Below, piece by piece: positions 47,301-59,300 of a stretch of DNA of 64,000 nt; positions within the stretch are counted from its first letter, which is position 1; each line of letters starts with the position of its first letter. Source of the DNA: Gambelia wislizenii (Eukaryota; Chordata; Lepidosauria; Squamata; Crotaphytidae); assembly GCA_030847615.1 (NCBI GenBank), contig JAUMIR010000004.1, positions 76,787,001-76,851,000 on the forward strand, read 5' to 3'. Below the pieces are notes generated by a model. It worked only from the letters and a program-made list of their open reading frames with translations. It was not told the origin of the DNA and ran no database searches. Made by a program: the position numbers and the translations under genes.

Positions 47301-50300
47301 CCCTGATTTTTCCATTAGGTCATTTTTTTCTTGTCTTGTCATATTTTTTGTTATTATTACTGTTTTTTCGCTGTTAACTTTTAGTCCTGTTAATAGGTTA
47401 AACTCTTCCAAAACCTTTAGTAATGTCTTGATCCCCCTGGTTGGTTCACCTAAAGATATGACCAGATCATCTGCGTACATTCTTAGTTTATATTCTGTTT
47501 TCCCCACCTTGATTCCTTGTATCGTGCTTTCTTCTTTGATTCTTTTATTCAATAATTCCATCACCATTATGAATAGAAGAGGGGACAGCGGACATCCCTG
47601 CCTCGTGCCTTTTCTAATTTGTAATTTGTTCGTCTTTTCCCCATTTATTAGCAGTTTTGCTGTTTGGGACCAGTAGATTGCCTCTATCCAGTTTGTAAAT
47701 CTCGGCCCCACATTTATTGCTTTTAAGATCTCAAACATTACTGACCATTTAACATTATCGAAGGCCTTTTCGATGTCTAAAAAAATTAAGGCCAGTTTCT
47801 TGTCTCCATGGTTCTCCGCATATTCTATTAAGTCTAGCACATGTCTTGTATTATCTCTTAAATACCTTCCCGGTAGAAACCCTCTTTGTTCCTCCTCAAT
47901 CCAGTCTTTCAAAACCTTCTTTAATCTGTGGGCTAATATATTTGTGAATATTTTATAATCAACATTTAATAAAGATATTGGTCTGTAATTTTTTGGTTCT
48001 TGTGGGTCTCGGTTCTCTTTGGGGATTAGTGTTATGTTAGCTTCTTCCCATGATTTGGGATAATTACCTTTTTTGATAGCTTCCAATGTCTTTTTCAATG
48101 GTATACTGAGATGGTCTTCCATTATTTTGTAATACTTTGGGGTGAAGCCATCCGGACCGGGTGCCTTGCCTATCTTCAATTTCCTTATTGCTTCTGTCAC
48201 TTCCATTATCGTTATAGGTTGATTCAGACTTTGTTCTTGTTCTTTTGTAAGTTTAAGTAAATCTTGTTGTTTTAGGAAATTTTGGATATTCCAAATATTT
48301 CCGCTTTGATTATATTGTTTCCCATATAGATCTGCAAAGTAGTTTCTGAAGCATTTTTTGATTTTTTCCTGATCTGAAGATATTTCTCCTCCTTCTTTCA
48401 CTTTGGCGATATAATTTCTATTTCTTACTTTCCCGAGTCTATATGCAAGCCACCTGCCTGGTTTGTTTGCTTGTTCAAAATATGTCTGTTTTATAAATTG
48501 CAGTTTTTTCTGCAGTTCCTCTGTTGTTTCCATTGATAATTGTTTTTGTAATATTTTAATCTCCGTGCTAATCTCTTTTTGGGAAGGATCTCTTTGAAGT
48601 TGCTTTTCTTTCTGTCTTATTTCTTCCTTAATCCTTATTGTTTTCTCATTTTTCTTTTTATTTACTTCAATACTTTGTTGTATAAAGAACCCGCGCATGA
48701 CTGCCTTAGATGCTTCCCAAACTGTGATAATGTTTGTTTCTTCCTTTAGATTTTCTTCGAAATACCATTTTAATGTTTGCTTTGCTTTCTTTATTATTTC
48801 TTCTCTTTGTAAAAGACAATCGTTTAATCTCCAATTATATTCTTTTTTTTCTCTTTTCGTCTCTAATATTACTGGATTATGATCTGTCCAGATCCTTGGG
48901 AGAATGTCTATTTTCTGTACCTCTTTGCACATATTTCGAGATATCATAAAAAAGACTATCCTCAAGAAAGAATTATGTCTTTGTGAATAAAAAGTATAAT
49001 CTCTGGCTTTTTCATACTTATGCCTCCAAATATCTACCAGGGATAGATTCTCTGTCATTATTTCAAATGTTTTTGGCAATTTCCCTTGTTTTTCTTTCAC
49101 TTTTTTTGCTGATTTCCTGTCTATTTCTGGTGATATCACTCCGTTCCAGTCCCCACATATCAGCACTCTGTCGTGTTCATAATCTAGTATTTTTCCCATG
49201 AGTTTTTGGTAAAAGTCACTTTTCTTGTCCAATGGTGCATATAATCCAATAATTAATGTTTTTTTCTGCTGTATTTTTCCTATTACTCCAATGAAATGCC
49301 CCTCTGGATCTCTGAATAATTCTTCTGCTTGCACCTCCTGTTTTGTATATATTACTACCCCCTTTTTTTTCTCTTTAGCCAATGATGTAAATTCTTTTCC
49401 TAATTTCTTATTTTTGAGTAGATGAGCATCTTCTTGTTTTATATGCGTCTCCTGTAAACAAATTATATCTAATTTTTCCTTTTCTAAAAAGTGGAATATT
49501 TTCTTTCTTTTTTCTGGTATATTCAATCCATTTACGTTCCAAGTTCCAATCCTTTGATTTCTTTTCGCCATTTTGTTTCCTCAAATCTATGTTCCCACTG
49601 TCCCTTCCTCTTCTTCTTCTTTACTTTCTTCTTCTTGAATTTCTTCTTCCTCTTCCTCCTCTTCACCTAAATCTCTATCCTTTTCCCCAACTTCTTCTTC
49701 TTTTCTCACTTTTAATACATCTCCATATTTTATTCCTAATTCCTTCCTATACTTCTCTAAAAATTCTTCTGCTTTTTGGGGGGTGTTGATTTTGAAGTTC
49801 TTCTGTCTAAATCTAAATGTCACTCCTTCTAACTTCTCCCACCTGTATCTGATTCCATTTTTCCGTAGTTCAGATGTCAATAAATTGTAATTTCTCCTTT
49901 TCTTCAAAATCCTCAGGGGAATATCCTTAAAGATCATTATTTCACTTCCTTCTATCTGAAATCTCTGTTCAAAATTTCTTTGGAGTATCATATCTCTAGT
50001 TTTCTTTCGAATGAAATACACCACCACATCTCTAGGTGTATTTCTCTGCTTAGCAATTCTCAATGATATCCTATATATTTTGTCAATTTCCCATTCAAAT
50101 TGAGATTTTGTTTTCCCAATGAATTTAGCCAATCTTGGAATCAATATTTTATATAAGTCTTCGTCTTTCTGCTCTTGGAGTCCTCTGATTTTTATGCAAT
50201 TTTCTCTCCATCTTAACTCCTCCAATGCTTTTTGATCTTGTTCCTCTTCCTGTCTTGTCTCTAACCTCTCTGTCCTACCTTCCAGTTTCTCCAGTCTTCC

Positions 50301-53300
50301 TTCTATTTCTGTGACTTTCCCTTTAAGTTTTGTCGATTCTTCCATTATTTTATCAATTGACTCTTTAACTCCTTTAAGTTCTCTTTTCATATCTTGTTTA
50401 AGTTCAGTTCTCATTTCTTTAAATTCAGCTCTCATGAGTCTTATTTCTTCTACTAATGATAATTGACTTTGTTGGTTGAGTTCAATCGATGGTCTTCTTG
50501 CTGCTTGCACTGGTACTTTCTTTGTCGTCATTTCCCCCCCTTTTACTCCCCTATTCTCTCTTCCTTTAGCTTCTCCTATCTCTATTGTAGTACTGATCTT
50601 TTATCTGTTTCCCCCCTCTTGTGATTTCCTTCTTCTATTGTTCTCTCTACTTGTTTCTCTTTATATTTCCTCCTTCTGCAATAGCTCCAACTTATATATA
50701 AATGTATTGTTTCTTATTATTTAATGCTGATAAGTGTTATTTATCTTAAAACTCTATCTCTTCAAATCAGGGAATATGGTACGACTCAGTTGTCACTTCT
50801 CCGCCTTTTAACACTAACTGTTCTTGTGTTCTGTTACTTTGATCAATCAGGTCTCTTAATCTCTAAATTGTAGATATCTACAATTTCAATTTCAGATTCA
50901 CTTTTTAATATCACTGGTATCAGTTATACCAATTATGTCAATTTATATCAACTCTTCAACAATTAGGAAATTAGATTTCTCGAAGTATATTATGAATAAG
51001 TTGGGAGAGCAAAAAATAGCAGAATATTATTTATGTGAACAAAGAGCTGTTTCCTTAAATGAATTTACCAAGTTTCAACCAAATTGCGTTTACCTCTTTG
51101 CTAACAGAGTTTGCTGACTTCAATTCCTTATAAGTGTCAAATTTCTCTCTGCAATCAATTTTGATATGTTCAATATTATAATCCAATGCTTATGTTCCAG
51201 CGATTACAGCAGTTTATACTCAAATGTAATTAAATCTTATGTACTATTTTCTACAGTTTTGATGATTTAAACCAGTTCTAGGTATCTCTTTCTGAGATAG
51301 TTTCCCACTTCTTCCTTCCTTTTATCTCACTTTACCCTTCTGTTTTCGTGCCTGCTTATATCCTATGCTTTCCCCTACCTTCCTTTCATTCACACCAACC
51401 CTTTATCCCTCTTCCTCTTTTTTCCCCTTCTACTTCTTTCCTTCTGTCCTCCTTTTTCCCTCTGTTTTATTTTGCCTTTTCTTCACCTCTTCCCTTCCTT
51501 TACCTTCTCTACCTCCTTTTACAAACCCTACTTCCCCCTACCTTCTATCACTTACTGCTCCCCTTTTTCATTCCTTCCCCTTGCAATCGTCTTATTATTG
51601 TCTTATAAAGTTTCCTTCCTTCTTCTCTCCTTTCAGTTCTATTCCTTAACTTCCCACGTTCCAACCGGCTTTATACTAACCCTTACGTCCCGTACCCAGC
51701 CCCCTCCTTATTTCTGATCCCGTTCCCTACCCTCTCCCTCCCTTCTCCCTAACCTTATCCTTCAAACGTTTTCAGTACCCAAACCCTGCGTTATCCTGAT
51801 CCCGTTCCCAACCCTTCCCCTCCCTTCTCCCTACCCTTATCTTTCGCTATTTTCTGTACCCAGCCCCCTCCTTATTTCGGATCCTGTTCCCTCCCCTCCC
51901 CTCCCTTCTCCCTAACCTTTTCTTTCAATGTTTCCCGTACCAAACCCCCGCTTTGTCCCGATCCCGCTCCCAACCCTTCCCCTCCCTTCTCCCTACCCTT
52001 GTCTTTCAGTGTTTTCTGCGCCCAACCCCCTCCTTATTTCGGATCCCGTTCCCTACCCTACCCTCCCTTCTCCCTAACCTTGTCTTTCAGTATTTTCCGT
52101 ACCAAACCCCCGCTTTATCCCGATCCCGTTCTCAACCCTTTCCCTCCCTTCTCCCTACCCTTGCTTTAGTGTTTTCTATACCCCGCCCCCTCCTTATTTC
52201 AGATCCCGTTCCCTACCTCCCCCCTCTCTTCTTTTACCCTTATCCTTCAATGTTTTTCATACCCAGACCCCGCCTTATCCCGATTCGATTCCCTACTCTT
52301 CCCCTTCCCGAACTCAAACCCCTCTCTCCCAATCCCCCCTTTTCCCTTCTTGAACCTTTCCTTATATTTATCAATTTCCCCCCCAAATATTCACTTCTAT
52401 GTATTTTAAATTCCGTCATCCTCGCGTCTGTTCTTCTGATTTCTGCTGTCTTGCTTCTGTTCTGCTGTCCTCCTTCCTTTCTGCTTATAATCGCCTCTGT
52501 CTCACTCTGGATCGCCGTCTTCTTTCGCATTCAATAATCGCCTCTGTTCTTCTAATTTCTGTTGTCTTCCTTCTGTTCCACTATTCTTTAAATGTATCTT
52601 TCTCTCTGTCACAGTTACAGTCTTTCCTGTCTCGCTCCTTGCTCCTTTTTTTTTTCCTTCCTCCCCTTCTCAGTTTATTTCAGATGGTCATTTTAAATAT
52701 TCTCAGTCTCAATCTCTAATTGTTGTTTTTATATTACTGTTAGTCCAAGTTATATTCTTTATATTATATTATATTATATAGTCTTAATATTCAGGGGTTT
52801 CCCCTTCTTTTCCACTGTTTTATTTCTCCACGTGTGTTTGTTCAAGGTCAGATTTCCCCCACTGTAGCGGTGATACAGCAGTTATGGCGTCTGTGCACCA
52901 TATCAACTCCACTCAGCCGCAAATCTGCTGCTATGTTGCAGTTCTTATTGCACGTATATAAATCAAACAATATAAAAGCTTTATCAGTGTCCAAACCGGA
53001 GTTCTGTAGCACTCTCCACCATAAAAAGAAATATCAAAACCAAACTGATCTAATAATGATAAATGTCAATTCTACCAGAGTAGGATTAGTGGATCCTCGT
53101 CTTATCCAACTTCTTTCCTTACTTCTTACCACTTCCACAATAGTAAAGAATAGTAAAAGATGTTATATATCTGAGATATTTATATTATTTCACAGTCTTA
53201 AATGTCTCTGTTCTTCTCTGTCCTCTTTAGTTTAAGTCTCGTTTTTTTCCCCTTCTCTCTCTAATCTCCTTTCACTCCGTCTCTGTTTGCAGCTTGAAAT

Positions 53301-56300
53301 CACTCTTTTTTTTCCCAGTTCGTTTAGCTGCCCAAGTCCATGAAACTTATACTTGAGATGCTGATGAATTCTGGTTTCAACTAGATACTTATTATTCTTG
53401 TTTTTTATATTTATATGTGTTTTCTTTTTCTTAAAATTGGTGGCCGAGCTTTGCTGGGGCAAAACCCCAGCTGCACTCACGCAGCGGTGGCTTCAGCTCC
53501 GATCCCCTCCGCTCCGTTCCTCCGATGATCTACTTACAGCCTTCGATCCTCGGGGTGCAGGACGGGCAAATGGATCTCCGAGAGCCCCTCTGGTTCCCCC
53601 GTGCCAGGGGGAATCTTCTAGCCCACTTTTGATGTTCAAAAGCCCGGGCTACAACTGCGTGATGCTAGACCTCCCTGAGAGCTTTCTCAGTGAAAGTCTG
53701 TTCGCTCCGCCATAACCAACCGGAAGTCCGATCATTATAAGTTTACTATAAAACAAAGATAGGTAAGTACAGTGGGCTAGAGGATTTTGGGGGTCCTCCT
53801 GGCATTGTGCATGCTGCATTTTCTAAAGCTGGAAAGGATGTTCCAGACAGTTCTCACTCCTCTTTTGGTGTTTTGGAGTTGTTGTTTTTTCTAGGGGGAA
53901 TCAGGGATTTATGGCAAAAACTGTCCAAACAAGAATGCTTTTGGCGGAACACAGAGGAGTGGAGAGAGTGTTTGCCAATGTTCTGAAGACTGGGACTTAT
54001 GGGAGTCATCCAATGATGGCTGAGAGCCATATGGGAATCTCCAAAGCCACATGCAACCTACACTATTCTGCCATAAAGAATGAAGGGTTTTTTCTCACTA
54101 TGTAGCTTTCTTTTCCTTTGCCTACCTTGGTTTCAAAATTGACAAGATGTCGACTTGTTAGGCTTCCTATTCCTTCCCCTTTATTCCTCCCCACTCCTTT
54201 TTTTCTTTTGCTAACTCAGATGGAATTGGAAGGCTCCTCAGTCCCTCACTCTCCCCATCCAATGGTAACTATAAAACTAAAATATTAATTTGTTAAAACA
54301 AATAAGAAGCCTTGGATTAGACTGAGCAGGAAGAGAAAATGGAAGGTCCTAGAAACATTTAAATTGTATTGTTGTTGTTACTTTATTAGTATCTGTTTTG
54401 GCAATCACATTGTTTTATTACATATTTAAATAAATGATTCCTATTTTGAACTACTGTTATTTTGCACTATTTTGAAGTTTGAATTGTTTTGATACTTTTG
54501 TTGCTCCATTAAACTGTGTCGTTCATTTGCCAGATGGTTTTGCCATTTGGTGTCTAATCTTACTATTGCTTTTTTCCCCCTCAGGCTTCTGTACTGAGCT
54601 TCTTCAATTCATTCCAGTTCTAACCTTTTAAGCTGCAGTCTTTATCACTAATTAGGCTTTTCTCCCTTCCTGATGCACCAGGATGAAGAAACGCAAATTT
54701 CAATCCTAGATTTTTTAAAAAATCTTACCAGGAGTGTACACTCAAGGTTACAGTTAAGCAACCATGCCCTCCTTGAAGAGATTATAGTCCCATTTTTCTT
54801 TTGCAATTGATATGCAACTTTTTGTTCTTCCTGAAGATCTACTGAACCTATTCAATGGACTGTTTTGGATTGTTTGAGAGGTTCTGCCCCTTCTGATTTT
54901 TCTAGTTACCACAGAGCTCAACCAGGCTTGCTGCAAATATACCCCCTTCTCCCTGCTCAGTAGAGGCATTTTGGTTGTAGTCCTGTTTATGTTCAGTCAC
55001 CTGAGCTTGCTTGTAGAATAATTTATATCTCCACTAAAATCTGAATCTCAGGTAAAACAAATGAGTATTAATTATTAGTATGCTTGATAAACTTACCTTT
55101 TTCTGGAGTGTTTACAACTGAATAAATCAAGGTGCAACAGACAGCGCGAGTATACTTGGAGCAGAACATCATCAGAGCGTTTGTGAGAGCCCAGGATGCT
55201 GGCTCAGTCAGCAAGAGAACCTACAGACAAGAAACAGTGCAGAGAATACTACCTAATACACAGCCAACAAACTTGCACACCAAGCTGAGAGTAGTTACAC
55301 AGATCTTTAGTAATGCCAACTAAACCTATCTTTAGATATGAAAAGGCAGGTTCAGTTTGCCCTAAATTAACAATGATAAAATGCTGAAAGGAAAAGCAAA
55401 CACCTTTATCAGGTTGTTTTGCTATGATATTGGAAATCAATGTTCATATGGGTTTGTTGACCTGGAAGCACTCTTTACCAAACCATCAACAACACACACT
55501 CACAAGAACCAAAGACAATTCCAGTCTGAAATAATCAAACCACTGGAAGCAAAGTAATCCAGTTAGTTGCACTTCAGGCTGGTTTGTAGATAACCACCAA
55601 TGAAATTATCCAAATACCATTGTATTGATATTTTAGTGTTGTTATAGCTTATGACCAAGTCAATACATTTTATTTACTTATTTATTAAGTGACTTGCTCT
55701 TCCTCAAACACAGAACATGACAGTGGAGACAAAACCTCAAAGGTTTAATGGCCCATGTTAATATCTGGGAAAGCTGTCATTATGAGGTCTGCATTGATTC
55801 GTCATTTGACCACCTGGCTTTGTTCATGCACGTTTTGACTTCTCACTGACTTCTTGCTGCTTCTTAAATCTCTTCCATAAGGATCTGCAATCTGCTTCTA
55901 GGTGCATTTCTTATTCAGAATTCATTTCTCAAACATATATTTTACTTTCCAATTCAATTTAATATGTCTCAAGCACTTGAGTTAACTGGCTAGTTTATTT
56001 CTCCAAATAGGAACATTAATGCTTAAATTAAAACTTATATGCATATTTGTAACAAGACTTAGGCAGAGAGCTGATGAAAAAGGGGATGCAATGACCTTTA
56101 ATGCCAAACTAGACATTATACAGAAGACACATGACATATTCTGCTGACTCCTCTTTTTTCATACAGAAGTAGCTGTAAGAACAAAGGGAATAAATCAGGC
56201 TAAATTAGTAAGAATAAGAATAAATCAGGCTGCTATTAGAATGAAAAAAGGGATCAATGGACAGCTCAGCCTCTTTTCTCAGATATTTTCCCATGTGAAA

Positions 56301-59300
56301 TCCTCCTCAGATTATTTTCAGTCTGCAGGGGAGAAAGATATTTGTATTCTTCTCTTGCACACAGGAAAAAATGGGGGGGGGCAATTTTGAATTGAACAGT
56401 ATTTGGTGGGAAACCTTCTAATTTTTCTGTTCCTAGTTAAAAGCTACCACAGCTACTGCTGGTTTTACTCTTCTCCTTTCTCTGCTTCCTTTTACTGTTA
56501 TTCAGGGATGTTACAGATATCTTCCATCCATATGTAACAATTAGTTTGGCACTTTATCATATTCTTACTTGAAGGGGAGGAGGCTTAGGCACAAATATAT
56601 AAGCAGATAAAATAGATAGCTCCTATCAAAGTAGATGACAAAAGCAGATGAGGAAGAAGATAGATAAGTAAAGATCTGAGTGGGGTGGGGTTTGGTTGGT
56701 TTTTATAAATAGCAGTGATCCTGGAAATGTTCACCACTGAAAGAGCTAGAGATACCTTTAACATTTATATAGTAACATTGTTCTGATCAAAGAACTACTG
56801 CTGCCTCTGCCAAAGATTAGGCTTTTGATTCCTCAATCAAATAAATTGCCAATACATACCCGGGTTACGAAAAGCTTTGCAACAAGTACTGCTGCATTAC
56901 TATAGCTGAGATCAGGCGAGAGTGCCACTAACCAAGTGCAAAATTGCAGAAGTTCACTCTCTGGACACACTGAGAGCTGCAGTAATGAGCACAAAGCTTC
57001 CAACTGTAGGAAAAGAAAGAGAACACAAACACTATCATGAGTAATCTATTTCCCAGATATCATCAAAACTTGGTCTAGCTACAAATATGGTTCAACTTTC
57101 ATCGGTTGCTTTCAATAATGGCTTGTGGTCTAGGAACATGTTTATACCTAGAAGCAAGCTCTCCTGAATGAAGTGGGACTTATTTTAAAGTAAGCCTGCT
57201 GAGGACTTTTTTCAAAACAGGTAGCTCTGTCAGTCTGTTGTGGGGGGTGGGGAGAACTGCATAGCACCTTAAAGACTAACGAGTTTTATTTGACCTAAGC
57301 ATTTGCAGCCGCCTTCATCAAACACACAGAATCATGCTATAACACACATTTTAGTCTTTAGGGAGAGATATTGAAAAATTACTTTTAAGAAGAATTATTA
57401 TAATTACGTGCTGTAGCTATTCATAATATAAGTTCAACACATCCTCTACCACTGTTCACTTATGCACAGGCATTATAGTCACTCTTAGTGGTAAGCTTCC
57501 ATGTTCTGTAAGGTCTCACAGAACTTTTTGTTGGTTGTGCCTAGGACCAGACAGTAAGTCAACTTAGTGTACATATAAGAGTTGTTATTTCTTACAATAA
57601 AACATTAACAGTAAGTGTACAGTAAGAGCTGTTCGGAAATGGAATACACTGCCTCAAGAGTGTGGTGGAATCTCCTTCTTTGGATGTTTTTAAATAGAGG
57701 CGGGATGGCTATCTGCAGGGAATGATTTGATTGTGTATTCCTGCATGGCAGGGGGTTGGACTGGATGGTCCTTGAGGTCTCTTCCAACTGTAAGATTCTA
57801 TGATTCTATTCTTTTCACCCTACTAACCTGACTTGGAGTACACTCATTCAGAATCTGCAACTCAGGAGGAGCAGTCCCATCAGAATGCTAAAAGTAAAAG
57901 AAGAAGCATTTAAAAAAAATCTGAAGACTAGAAGATGCAATGGCAAAATGAACAAAAAATAGCTAACACTTCTGTGAGGTTGTTATAAGACACAATGGTC
58001 TAAACCCTCTTGTTAGTCTTGACTAGAGTAGACCCATTCAATGCATGAAATTTACCCACATATAACAATTTATTAAATAGGTCTACTCTAGTTTGGACTA
58101 ACAGGATATCAGCCTATAAATATTACTGGCGCATTTAAAGTAGAACAGTAAGATATAAAATAAATATATCTGCCCTTAAAATGAAAATAACTTCAAGTAC
58201 ACAGAACTTTCTCCAGGAGATGTTAAGTAAGACTATGGGGATATCTGTCTCAGGTGGAAATGCAATAACTAATACTTACATCAAACTGTAGCTGTAGCCG
58301 TTCCTTAAGTTTTGATACATGCACCTAAAATGCAGAAGAAAAATCACATAAATCACTCTTTGGTCTGTGCTTCAAATTACTCTCAAATAAGCAGTCTGAA
58401 AAGAATCTGACTGCAAAAGTAACTAAGAGTCAAGTTTTTAAACCATTCACAGTAATGCTGATTATGACCTACTCTATTATGTTGCTATTCTCCTTTATGG
58501 GTCTGAAACATGGGTCACCTATCGCCACCACTTACGACTCCTCAAACACTTTCATCAGCGCTGTATACGCACAATCCTAAATATACACTGGACTGATTAT
58601 GTGACGAATGTTGCTGTCCTTGAGCAAGCAGGGATCACCAGCATTGAGGCCATGATATTGAGAACACAGCTGCGCTGGGCAGGGCACGTTTCTAGGATGG
58701 AGGACCATCGCCTCCCAAAAATACTACTCTACGGTGAACTCGCCACGGGTCAGTGTAAGAGGGGCGCTCCAAAAAGGCAATACAAGGACTCCCTGAAACA
58801 ACATCTCAGGCTTGGCCAAATTGATCACCAACAGTGGTCCGCCCTGGCCTCACATCGGGAGGCATGGAGACGCACTATCCACAATGCTGCAGCTTTATTT
58901 GAGAACTCACGCCGAACAAGTCTTGAAGAGAAACGACAATGCAGAAAGAATCACAACCCAGAAACATCACCCAAGGAGACCTTCTGCTGTGTTTTCTGCA
59001 ACCGGACTTGTTTATCTCGGATTGGCCTTTTTAGTCATTAGCACGCTTGCAGAAAGCGCGGGAGGAGTCCTTCCTGAATCTTCGTGTGTGAAGAAAAGCC
59101 AGAGAGATTATGTTGCTAGCAAACGAAGCAGGCAAAAAGGGAATGAGCATATAAATTCCTGGTTCAGAGGGTACACATGTAGAAATGCACTGGATCTCTT
59201 TAAGCCTTGTCCTATTTAAGCCAGGGTTTGTCCATCACCAATGGCAGACGGAACAGGGATGAAGGCAGGGCTAGTGTCAAGTCTTGTAAGAAGAGCTATG

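Larger units (their letters stand above)
44952..53744 (-). mobile_element. Full-length L1 retrotransposon with target-site duplication
   Basis: CATTATAAGTTT occurs at 44952-44963 and 53733-53744 and flanks the element (about 44961-53732, 8.8 kb). In element order: 5' UTR 53732-50532, ORF1 50531-49587, 15-bp spacer, ORF2 49571-45807, 3' UTR 45806-44970 with a polypurine stretch (complement of 45616-45670) and AATAAA (complement of 44978-44983), then a short A tail. Both ORFs are open. It lies in FANCE intron 6 in the same orientation as the gene. Confidence 0.93.

Noticed and set aside
51692..52325. Regular spaced repeats that could suggest a CRISPR array
   Set aside because: The units are contiguous and similar throughout with no unique spacers, no cas genes exist, and they lie in the 5' UTR of a eukaryotic L1.
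51953..52537. 194-codon plus-strand frame, Pro/Ser/Phe-rich
   Set aside because: It is the antisense translation of the L1 tandem array; the periodic peptide reflects the DNA repeat and has no start context or domain.
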